The notes under the pieces: model-generated | Told to the model about the DNA's origin: nothing | The model's input: only the letters and a program-made list of their open reading frames with translations | The model's database searches: none | Program-made: the position numbers and the translations under genes | In this document: positions 1 to 4,785 of the stretch, one piece after another | Position numbering within the stretch: the stretch's first letter is position 1 | How the letters are laid out: every line of letters begins with the position of its first letter | Origin: Methanofastidiosum sp964630765 | Lineage (GTDB): Archaea; Methanobacteriota_B; Thermococci; Methanofastidiosales; Methanofastidiosaceae | Assembly: GCA_964630765.1 (NCBI GenBank) | Contig: CAZVXE010000075.1 | Location: 1 to 5,337 of the forward strand | Length of the DNA stretch: 5,337 nt | Direction of reading: 5' to 3'

Positions 1-213
1 GATATAAGGACAGTTACAGTTCAAATTGCTGGGACAGTTGCACGAAGAATTGATTGTTATGTGGAGGAGGGTCAAACTTTGGACAGGGGAGATAAAATCG
101 GAATAATAAAACTAGGGTCACAAGTAGTCGTTATGTATCCCTCTAGTTCTTCAACATTAATAAAAATTGGGGACAATGTAAAGGCAGGGGAGACTATAAT
201 AGCAGAAATCTAA
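1..213 (+). CDS. asd: Archaetidylserine/phosphatidylserine decarboxylase, C-terminal part (5' end outside window)
   Basis: The first 70 codons in frame 1, ending in TAA, give the C-terminal part of a small-type phosphatidylserine decarboxylase. In archaea this enzyme decarboxylates archaetidylserine to archaetidylethanolamine at the membrane. Seen: a stretch IAGTVARRIDCYVEEGQ, then GDKIGIIKLGSQVVV (visible residues 31-44), then a short hydrophobic tail. In this family the precursor cleaves itself between Gly and Ser of the (L/F)GS motif, and the serine becomes the pyruvoyl cofactor; here that pair is G39-S40 (Ser codon at 118-120). The alpha chain would therefore start at S40 and be 31 residues long. 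The family is usually about 200 residues, so roughly two thirds of the gene lies upstream. The stop is one base from the stop of the convergent iorB. Archaetidylserine versus phosphatidylserine as substrate is inferred from the archaeal context. Confidence 0.85.
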   Translation, partial: DIRTVTVQIAGTVARRIDCYVEEGQTLDRGDKIGIIKLGSQVVVMYPSSSSTLIKIGDNVKAGETIIAEI

Positions 214-214
214 A

Positions 215-802
215 CTACAGTAGAATCTCCATCTTTTTTCTTCCGGCCTCAAAGGCTTTCATGTTTATCTCTGCTTTTTTAGATAGCACAGATACTATTG
301 TTTCTAGAAGTGTCTCATTTTTTATTGGGGTTTCAAGAAGGGATAGAGCCCCCATCATTACCATGTTCATTGTGACCTGATTGCCTAAGCCTTTTGCAAT
401 TTCAGTTGCATTAAAATGATAGACTTTACCTTTTTCGGAGAGATTAAACAATATCTCATCTATTGGAGGATACTCACATTCTCCAAGTGATACGGAGATT
501 GGATTTATTCTCTCAGTATTTAGTATTGTCTTTCCTCCTTTTTTTAGATAAGATATATTTCTTAAGGCTTCGAGTGGCTCAAATGCGATTATGATATCTG
601 CTTTCCCTTGAGGGATAACAGAACCGTAGACCTCATCACCCATCCTTACATGAGAAACAACTGACCCTCCTCTCTGGGCCATGCCGTGAATCTCACCCAA
701 TCTTACCTTATGCCCGTCTTTTAATGCTGCATTTCCAAGAATATATGAAGCGAGAATAGTTCCCTGTCCTCCTACTCCGCAGATGAGAATGTTAAATTCC
801 AT
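215..802 (-). CDS. iorB: Indolepyruvate ferredoxin oxidoreductase, beta subunit
   Basis: This 195-residue protein matches the beta (gamma-domain type) subunit of indolepyruvate:ferredoxin oxidoreductase. The enzyme oxidatively decarboxylates arylpyruvates from aromatic amino acids to aryl-acetyl-CoA and reduces ferredoxin; in methanogens the reverse direction can serve aromatic amino acid synthesis. Seen: an N-terminal Rossmann-like ICGVGGQG (residues 7-14), the family motif HGMAQRGGSV (39-48) followed by SHVRMG, and IIAFEPLEALR (71-81). Length is normal for IorB. The large thiamine-diphosphate and Fe-S subunit IorA is not adjacent: upstream lies a divergent deoxyhypusine synthase and downstream a convergent decarboxylase. 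IorA must come from elsewhere, if present. The ATG has a box A about 25 bases upstream and pyrimidine-rich DNA in front, so the mRNA is probably leaderless. Related 2-oxoacid oxidoreductase gamma subunits are possible alternatives, but the HGMAQRGG motif favours IorB. Confidence 0.9.
   Translation of the reverse strand: MEFNILICGVGGQGTILASYILGNAALKDGHKVRLGEIHGMAQRGGSVVSHVRMGDEVYGSVIPQGKADIIIAFEPLEALRNISYLKKGGKTILNTERINPISVSLGECEYPPIDEILFNLSEKGKVYHFNATEIAKGLGNQVTMNMVMMGALSLLETPIKNETLLETIVSVLSKKAEINMKAFEAGRKKMEILL
234..239 (+). terminator. Possible oligo-T terminator of the decarboxylase gene
   Basis: Six T residues lie 21 bases after the decarboxylase stop, in a pyrimidine-rich stretch, and inside the 3' end of iorB read antisense. 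Archaeal RNA polymerase commonly terminates at T-rich runs without a hairpin. The gap between the two convergent genes is one base, so any terminator must sit in the opposite gene. T-runs are common in DNA this AT-rich, so this is tentative. Confidence 0.35.
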
Positions 803-823
803 AAAAAGGAGATAGATAAAAAG

Positions 824-831
824 TATTTAAG
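824..831 (-). promoter_or_regulatory. Box A (TATA) of iorB
   Basis: On the minus strand this reads CTTAAATA, close to the archaeal TATA consensus. Its centre is about 25 bases upstream of the iorB ATG, which puts the transcription start at or within a base or two of the A of ATG. No purine-rich Shine-Dalgarno sequence is present on this strand between box and start. Both points suggest a leaderless transcript. Confidence 0.5.
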
Positions 832-843
832 GTTATTGAAAAG

Positions 844-851
844 TTATTTAA
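844..851 (+). promoter_or_regulatory. Box A (TATA) of the deoxyhypusine synthase-nadM unit
   Basis: TTATTTAA followed by G is a box A-like element facing right, 13 bases beyond the iorB box on the other strand. Its centre is about 27 bases before the ATG at 875 and about 21 before the ATG at 869. The spacing fits a leaderless start at 875 better. No convincing Shine-Dalgarno sequence precedes either ATG. Confidence 0.45.
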
Positions 852-868
852 GATAATTTAATCATGGT

Positions 869-1822
869 ATGTATATGAAAAGAGAAATTGTAAAGGATAT
901 TGATCTTAATAAAATAAAGACAATGAAAGATCTTACTAATCAGATGGCCCTTTCAGGGGGTTATGTAGCAAAAAAAGTCGGTGATGGCTCTCAGATTTTA
1001 GAAAATATGGCAAGAGACAAAGATTGCAAGAGGATTTTATCTTTTCCAGCTTCTTTAGTTGCAACAGGGACAAGAGGGATAATCAAGGAACTTGTAAAGA
1101 GAAAACTCTTTGATATGATAATCACAACACCGGGTACATTAGACCATGACATTGCAAGGGTCTATAGGAACTATTACCACGGCTCATTTGAAATGGATGA
1201 TAGACAACTTCACAAGGAAGGTGTAAATAGGGAAGGTAATGTATTGATACCTAACGAGTCGTATTCAGAGATTCTTGAGGAGAAGGTCAGAAAAGTTATT
1301 GGAGATTTATACGATAAAGGTGTTAGGGATGTTTCCCCTCACGAACTTGTATGGGAGTTTGGAAAAGCCTTAGAAGGAGAAAAAAATAAGGAGGATTCTA
1401 TTATTTACTGGTGTTATAAAAATAATATACCAGTTATACTTCCGGGACCTCTTGACGGTTCGTGGGGATGGCAACTTTATTATTTCTGGCAGGATGGCCA
1501 TAAAGACTTCAATCTTAATTTGATGAAGGATGAGGACATTATAAGTGACTTGATTTATTCGGCAGATAAGACTGGTGCACTGATGATTGGAGGGGGTATA
1601 TCAAAGCACCATACTATATGGTGGAATCAGTTTAGAGGGGGCCTTGACTATGCAGTCTATATCACTACAGCGCCTGAATGGGACGGTTCTCTTTCAGGGG
1701 CAAGAATAAGGGAAGCTATTTCATGGGGAAAGGTAAGAGAGGATGCTGATTTTATTACAATAGAAGGGGATGCAACAGTAATATTGCCGATAATGATAGC
1801 CTCTCTTCTTGAAGTGATTTAA
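869..1822 (+). CDS. dys: Deoxyhypusine synthase
   Basis: This enzyme transfers the aminobutyl group of spermidine, using NAD, to one lysine of translation factor aIF5A, the first step of hypusine formation in the cytoplasm. Seen in 317 residues: SFPASLVATGTRG (58-70), TTPGTLDHDIARVYR (86-100), EGVNREGNVLIPNESY (117-132), GPLDGSWG (193-200), GGGISKHH (241-248) and DYAVYITTAPEWDGSLSGAR (260-279), ending in AISWGKVR. By alignment with the human enzyme the imine-forming lysine is K246 in SKHH. The human active-site histidine in the FFHS motif appears replaced here, where the sequence reads YYFW (204-207). The first ATG is used; the ATG two codons later, at 875, fits the box A spacing better. The stop overlaps the nadM start by one base. 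A polyamine-related deoxyhypusine synthase-like enzyme (for example homospermidine synthase-like) is less likely, given the retained lysine and NAD-site motifs. Confidence 0.93.
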   Translation: MYMKREIVKDIDLNKIKTMKDLTNQMALSGGYVAKKVGDGSQILENMARDKDCKRILSFPASLVATGTRGIIKELVKRKLFDMIITTPGTLDHDIARVYRNYYHGSFEMDDRQLHKEGVNREGNVLIPNESYSEILEEKVRKVIGDLYDKGVRDVSPHELVWEFGKALEGEKNKEDSIIYWCYKNNIPVILPGPLDGSWGWQLYYFWQDGHKDFNLNLMKDEDIISDLIYSADKTGALMIGGGISKHHTIWWNQFRGGLDYAVYITTAPEWDGSLSGARIREAISWGKVREDADFITIEGDATVILPIMIASLLEVI

Positions 1823-2352
1823 TGAGTAGGGGTCTTTTTATAGGCAGATTTCAGCCTTTCCACAATGGCCATTATATGGCGATAAAAGATATTCTGAAAA
1901 TAGAGGATGAAGTGATAATCTGTGTTGCAGCTTCTCAACTATCATACACTATTTCAAATCCCTTTTCAGGTGGGGAACGAATTGAGATGATCTTACGTTC
2001 TATCAATGAGATAAGAGACAAGGCAATAATTTTGTCAAGCCCAAATACAGAAAGTAACTCTATGTGGGTAGAAAACATTATTGATACTTTTCCGCCCTTT
2101 GACAAGGTATATACCAATAACACTCTCGTAAGACTACTTTGGGAAAAACGGGGTTATGAGGTATCTGAAGTTAAGTTCCACCAAAAAGAGGAATTCAATG
2201 GTACATTGATTAGAAAATTGATTTCTTTAGATAAAAAATGGGGCGATCTTGTACCAGCTGAAACAAGGAACTATATCAAAGAAATCGGCGGAGAAAAAAG
2301 AATAAAAGAGATTCTAAACATTGAAGAAAAATTAAGAGATGGTGCAGTATAG
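1822..2352 (+). CDS. nadM: Nicotinamide-nucleotide adenylyltransferase, archaeal NadM type
   Basis: This 176-residue enzyme joins NMN and ATP to give NAD and pyrophosphate. Seen: the nucleotidyltransferase signature GRFQPFHNGH (8-17), NPFSGGERIEMI (46-57), close to the NPFTxGERIxM of archaeal NadM, VYTNNTLVRLLWE (96-108), and GTLIRK (127-132), which corresponds to the C-terminal ATP-binding GTxIR motif. Length matches the archaeal family (about 170-185). The ATG shares its A with the TAA of the deoxyhypusine synthase gene, and the preceding bases AGTGAT weakly resemble a Shine-Dalgarno site, so translation is probably coupled. Deoxyhypusine synthase uses NAD as cofactor, so the pair makes functional sense, though both may simply be housekeeping neighbours. 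The 3' end is one base from the stop of the convergent deacetylase gene; a five-T run at 2402-2406 could end transcription. Confidence 0.95.
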   Translation: MSRGLFIGRFQPFHNGHYMAIKDILKIEDEVIICVAASQLSYTISNPFSGGERIEMILRSINEIRDKAIILSSPNTESNSMWVENIIDTFPPFDKVYTNNTLVRLLWEKRGYEVSEVKFHQKEEFNGTLIRKLISLDKKWGDLVPAETRNYIKEIGGEKRIKEILNIEEKLRDGAV

Positions 2353-2353
2353 A

Positions 2354-3214
2354 CTACTCTTCCACGATATAATAGAGCTCTTCTAGTGTTATATAAACGA
2401 CTTTTTGATTGTCGAGGTAATCTAAAAGTGAAGTTAAGTTCTCGATTGTATAGTTTCCACATGCTCTAGTATAGCTTTGGTATTTTTCTGGTGCCTCAAT
2501 TTCAACTAGTTCCCAAGGGTGGAGCCCTATGACTATAATCTTAATATCCTTATCTGATTGCTGGCTTACTGCCTTATTAAAACAATCGATCCATGACCTA
2601 CTGTAAGTAGTTGGGGGGTAGAAGTATGCAGGGGTATGAGAAACTGGTACTCTAAGGATACTCATATTACCTTCAGATGTCCAGTCAGTTTCATTTGGGT
2701 GGTAAGGATAAGAATTAATTTTTTCTGCGGATGCTTCAACAAGATATCCGTGGTCTTGAAGTAAAATCATTAAATCATTGCATGCACTGTGCCCTGGAGC
2801 CCTGAATGAAACTGGGCGAACTCCTATTGCTTTCTCGATCGCATTTGTTGAAAGAATAATCTCATTTTCTATCTCAGACTTAGTCTGCGCTTTAATTGAT
2901 TTATGGTGGTAGCTGTGTGACCCGATCTCATGGCCTCTTTGGTGAATTTCCTTTAAGACATCTGGTCTATTATCCGCCACTTCTCCAGTCACAAGGAAAG
3001 TAGCCTTGACATTGTGCTCTTCAAATAAAGAGAGTAGGACAGGAAGGCCCTCGTCAAGACCTTTTTCAGTATTAAGTACTGGCGGGAAATCATATTCTGT
3101 ATCGACAGTAAATAAAACATAAGTTCCTTTAATCTCAGTTTTATTGAAGAGCTCAGAATTACCAATCAAAATTAATAGTGAAATTAGAATAGCAAAAATA
3201 ATCAGCTTTTTCAT
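2354..3214 (-). CDS. Exported polysaccharide deacetylase (NodB homology domain, carbohydrate esterase family 4-like)
   Basis: This 286-residue protein has a basic, then strongly hydrophobic N-terminus (MKKLIIFAILISLLILIG, residues 1-18). It acts as a signal peptide or uncleaved anchor; there is no lipobox cysteine. The rest is a NodB fold. Seen: FTVDTE (35-40, motif 1 with D38), a KATFLVTG strand (70-77), HEIGSHSYHHKS (95-106, metal-binding H100 and H104), SFRAPGHS (136-143, motif 3) and IGLHPWE (229-235, motif with H232). All metal and catalytic positions of an active deacetylase seem present. Such enzymes remove N-acetyl groups from surface glycans; the substrate in an archaeon is unknown. 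The ATG lies six bases after the nikR stop on the same strand, so the two are very likely one operon. A link to nickel (the metal used or a nickel-responsive surface change) is inference. An amidase of the same fold acting on small molecules is less likely because of the export signal. Confidence 0.88.
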   Translation of the reverse strand: MKKLIIFAILISLLILIGNSELFNKTEIKGTYVLFTVDTEYDFPPVLNTEKGLDEGLPVLLSLFEEHNVKATFLVTGEVADNRPDVLKEIHQRGHEIGSHSYHHKSIKAQTKSEIENEIILSTNAIEKAIGVRPVSFRAPGHSACNDLMILLQDHGYLVEASAEKINSYPYHPNETDWTSEGNMSILRVPVSHTPAYFYPPTTYSRSWIDCFNKAVSQQSDKDIKIIVIGLHPWELVEIEAPEKYQSYTRACGNYTIENLTSLLDYLDNQKVVYITLEELYYIVEE

Positions 3215-3220
3215 TAAATC

Positions 3221-3640
3221 CTACTCAATGCCTTTACCAGTGGATACGATAATAAAATCTCCGTGTTTTATACCTTTTATTGACAAAAGATATCTCGCAA
3301 AGTCTCTTATCTTTTCACTGTTACCTTTAATTATAATGACCTCAAGGCAGTTTTCTTCATCAAGATGTACGTGAGAAGTTGTTACGATTTCTTTTATGTG
3401 GTGGTGCTCTACATCAGTTATCTTTTCAGCTATTCCCCGCTTAGTGTGGTCATATACCAATGAGATTGTGCAGACGGCATCCTCTTCCCCAGAAATCCAC
3501 TGGCGTTTGACTATGTATCCTCTTATCATATCTCTGATTGCTTCAGAGCGACTGTCATAACCCTCTGCCTCGATTATCTTGTCAAATTTTTCCAAAAGGT
3601 CCGGAGGAATTGAAACACCAAATCTTAAAACGCCGTTCAT
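3221..3640 (-). CDS. nikR: Nickel-responsive transcriptional regulator NikR
   Basis: NikR is a ribbon-helix-helix, ACT-fold repressor that binds DNA when loaded with nickel, usually shutting off nickel uptake. Seen, numbering from the ATG at 3640: ribbon strand LRFGVSIPPDLLEKFD (4-19), helices with YDSRSEAIRDMIRGYI (28-43), then the metal domain. By spacing with E. coli NikR (H76, H87, H89, C95) the high-affinity nickel ligands are H79, H90, H92 and C98 here, in EHHH, SHVHLD and ENCLEV. All four are present. A TTG three bases upstream (3643) would add one residue, but ATG is preferred: GAGG lies eight bases before it. The gene leads an operon with the deacetylase and is divergent from the Lrp-family gene. 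No nickel transporter or hydrogenase gene is in the window, so its targets are not visible; autoregulation through the upstream palindromes is possible. Confidence 0.95.
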   Translation of the reverse strand: MNGVLRFGVSIPPDLLEKFDKIIEAEGYDSRSEAIRDMIRGYIVKRQWISGEEDAVCTISLVYDHTKRGIAEKITDVEHHHIKEIVTTSHVHLDEENCLEVIIIKGNSEKIRDFARYLLSIKGIKHGDFIIVSTGKGIE

Positions 3641-3672
3641 CAAACACGCCTCTGCTTAGTTAAGGCTACAAT

Positions 3673-3680
3673 TTTATATA
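3673..3680 (-). promoter_or_regulatory. Box A (TATA) of the nikR-deacetylase operon
   Basis: On the minus strand this reads TATATAAA. Its centre is about 36 bases before the nikR ATG, predicting a start of transcription near 3650 and a leader of about ten bases. The GAGG at 3652-3649 (minus strand) lies at the very start of that leader and could act as a short Shine-Dalgarno site. Confidence 0.5.
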
Positions 3681-3706
3681 GTTATCCTCAAATAAGATAT
3701 AAGTCA

Positions 3707-3722
3707 ATATTATTAATAATAT
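3707..3722. repeat. 16-bp perfect palindrome between nikR and the Lrp-family gene
   Basis: ATATTATTAATAATAT is a perfect palindrome with no central gap, lying between the two divergent promoters. It consists only of A and T, so information content is low. A symmetrical operator for a dimeric regulator (NikR or the Lrp-like protein) is possible; an AT-rich element that eases melting or bending is the simpler reading. Confidence 0.35.
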
Positions 3723-3735
3723 ATGGTATAGAAAG

Positions 3736-3743
3736 ATTTATTA
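3736..3743 (+). promoter_or_regulatory. Possible box A of the Lrp-family gene
   Basis: ATTTATTA preceded by GAAAG is a TATA candidate whose spacing predicts transcription from about 3765, leaving a leader that includes the Shine-Dalgarno site at 3769-3775. A second candidate, TATATAAG at 3745-3752, would start transcription near 3774, inside the Shine-Dalgarno site, and is therefore less attractive. Confidence 0.35.
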
Positions 3744-3757
3744 GTATATAAGTATAT

Positions 3758-3770
3758 CTTATAGTATAAG
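3758..3770. promoter_or_regulatory. Palindrome over the predicted transcription start of the Lrp-family gene; possible operator
   Basis: CTTATAGTATAAG is a perfect 6-1-6 palindrome centred on G3764, within a base or two of the start predicted from the box at 3736-3743 and directly before the Shine-Dalgarno site. A repressor bound here would block initiation. Candidates are the Lrp-like protein itself, since this family often regulates its own gene, or NikR. Seen: the symmetry and position. Inferred: the function. Confidence 0.4.
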
Positions 3771-3775
3771 GTGAT
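3769..3775 (+). promoter_or_regulatory. Shine-Dalgarno site of the Lrp-family gene
   Basis: AGGTGAT is complementary to the AUCACCUCC end of archaeal 16S rRNA over seven bases. It lies three bases before the ATG at 3779, slightly close but the strongest such site in the window. It fixes the start of this gene and argues for a leadered transcript, unlike the apparently leaderless iorB. Confidence 0.6.
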
Positions 3776-3778
3776 GAA

Positions 3779-4351
3779 ATGAATAGTAATGTCCGACTCG
3801 ATGAAAAGGATAGACAAATAATAACTCTTTTTCAAAAAAATCCCGAAATATCACAAAGTGAGATAGCTGAAATAATAGGTCTTTCACAGCCTTCCGTTGG
3901 GATGAGAATAAAAAAACTGAAGGATAGAGGAATACTCTCCCATATTGTAGGTATGAACTTTAAGAAGGTTAATCTCTTCCTTGCTAAAGTTGAGATAGCT
4001 GCAAAAAATTCACAAAATATAATTGATACTTTTTCCAAATGCCCGTTCTTCATTAATGCTCTTATGGTATCGGGGAAATATAATATGACGCTTCTTTTTA
4101 TGGGGGAAAACATTGCAACGCTTGAATCTATTGTTGACTATCATTTAAGACAAAATCCAGACATAAAAGAAGTTGATTTTAATATAATTATAAGCCCAGT
4201 AAAGGATCTAGTAATGCCAGTCAAGATAACATTAGAAGGCGAGAGAGGATGCGAGCTGGATTGTGATGGATGCCCTTACTACAAATCTGGAAGATGCCTT
4301 GGGTGCCCAGCAACTAGTGCTTACAAAGGAGATTTCTGGAGAAAAGATTAA
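3779..4351 (+). CDS. Lrp/AsnC-family transcriptional regulator with a C-terminal cysteine cluster
   Basis: Residues 7-55 form a winged helix-turn-helix (LDEKDRQII, then SQSEIAEIIGLSQPSVGMRI with the recognition helix around 36-47). Residues 62-150 form an alpha/beta RAM (ligand and oligomer) domain. The last 35 residues hold five cysteines in the pattern C158-x3-C162-x2-C165-x7-C173-x2-C176, followed by PATSAYKGDFW. A sixth cysteine, C88, lies in the RAM domain. Typical Lrp proteins are about 150 residues, so the tail is an addition. It recalls cysteine-rich metal-binding tails (such as TRASH-type extensions) in some archaeal Lrp proteins, but the spacing differs from the classic TRASH motif. 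A zinc, copper or Fe-S site that senses metal or redox state is inferred. The gene faces nikR across a shared regulatory region and overlaps the 3' end of the convergent adenylyltransferase gene by four bases. Its effector and targets are not known. Confidence 0.88.
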   Translation: MNSNVRLDEKDRQIITLFQKNPEISQSEIAEIIGLSQPSVGMRIKKLKDRGILSHIVGMNFKKVNLFLAKVEIAAKNSQNIIDTFSKCPFFINALMVSGKYNMTLLFMGENIATLESIVDYHLRQNPDIKEVDFNIIISPVKDLVMPVKITLEGERGCELDCDGCPYYKSGRCLGCPATSAYKGDFWRKD

Positions 4352-4785
4352 TCATTTTCTTCCTTTCTAAAATCGCGGGAAGATATTTTTTTATTATCTT
4401 TAATAATCAAATCTACTTCTATTATATCAAGGGGATAAATCCCTAATTCTGCCCTTATGTCATTTATTTCTTTTGCTGCATCAAGGGTATCAGAAGTTAC
4501 TACAATCACATCAGCTTCCATTGACTCTATAGCAAATCCGTATCTATCGTTTATTTCTATTATCTGGTAGTCATGGTTATTTTTTTTCCCTTCTTCAGCC
4601 AAGCATTGGATTAGATTATTCTTTCTAGTTTCAAAACTTTGGATACTTTCTGCGTATGGTTTATTTTTGATCATGTTTTCAGATGTTAATCCGATATATA
4701 CATAACCAAGTGAAAATGCAGATATTAAAAAATGTTTATGGCCTTCGTGGAGTCTATCAAAAGTCCCTGATGCTATGACCTTCAT
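4348..4785 (-). CDS. coaD: Phosphopantetheine adenylyltransferase, archaeal type
   Basis: This 145-residue enzyme converts 4'-phosphopantetheine and ATP to dephospho-CoA and pyrophosphate, the next-to-last step of CoA synthesis. Seen: the nucleotidyltransferase signature GTFDRLHEGH (7-16), VYIGLTSENMIKNKPYAE (29-46), YGFAIE (82-87), VVTSDTLDAAKEINDIRAE (95-113, as in this family: serine/threonine, then INxIR), and ISSRDFR (134-140) in place of ISSTxIR. The GLTSxxMIxNKPYAE segment separates it from the related archaeal FAD synthase RibL. Length is typical of the archaeal family, which is only distantly related to bacterial CoaD. The ATG overlaps the stop of the upstream DUF356-like gene (ATGA), with AGGTGGGAG just before it, so translation is likely coupled. 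The stop codon shares a palindromic TTAA with the stop of the convergent Lrp-family gene. Confidence 0.9.
   Translation of the reverse strand: MKVIASGTFDRLHEGHKHFLISAFSLGYVYIGLTSENMIKNKPYAESIQSFETRKNNLIQCLAEEGKKNNHDYQIIEINDRYGFAIESMEADVIVVTSDTLDAAKEINDIRAELGIYPLDIIEVDLIIKDNKKISSRDFRKEEND
4386..4392 (+). terminator. Possible oligo-T terminator of the Lrp-family gene
   Basis: Seven T residues lie 35 bases after the regulator's stop, within the 3' end of the convergent adenylyltransferase gene. Because the two coding regions overlap, transcription of each must end inside the other. The run is the longest T-tract near this junction. No hairpin is needed for archaeal oligo-T termination. Confidence 0.35.

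Larger units (their letters stand above)
3692..3762. repeat. Perfect 10-bp inverted repeat spanning the nikR/Lrp intergenic region
   Basis: ATAAGATATA at 3692-3701 is the exact reverse complement of TATATCTTAT at 3753-3762, with 51 bases between. The left arm lies just upstream of the nikR box A and the right arm at the predicted promoter of the Lrp-family gene. Paired arms of this kind could be two operators for one regulator, or chance in AT-rich DNA. The hexamer TATAAG also occurs directly at 3698, 3747 and 3765, and inverted at 3758. Confidence 0.4.

Noticed and set aside
1935..2123. 62-codon open frame on the minus strand
   Set aside because: It lies entirely within nadM, whose NadM motifs are clear on the plus strand; the antisense frame has no recognisable motif.
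2271..2462. 63-codon open frame on the minus strand
   Set aside because: It spans the nadM/deacetylase junction in another frame, has no motif, and overlaps two well supported genes.
3144..3374. 76-codon open frame on the plus strand
   Set aside because: It is antisense to the nikR and deacetylase genes, both supported by motifs and metal ligands.
3641..3643. TTG as the start codon of nikR
   Set aside because: The ATG immediately after it has a better distance (eight bases) from the GAGG site; the difference is one residue.
3832..4113. 93-codon open frame on the minus strand
   Set aside because: It is antisense to the HTH and RAM domains of the Lrp-family gene and shows no family features.
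4348..4785. Archaeal FAD synthase (RibL) as an alternative identity
   Set aside because: RibL shares the GTFDxxHxGH motif, but the GLTSENMIKNKPYAE and INDIRAE segments match archaeal phosphopantetheine adenylyltransferase.
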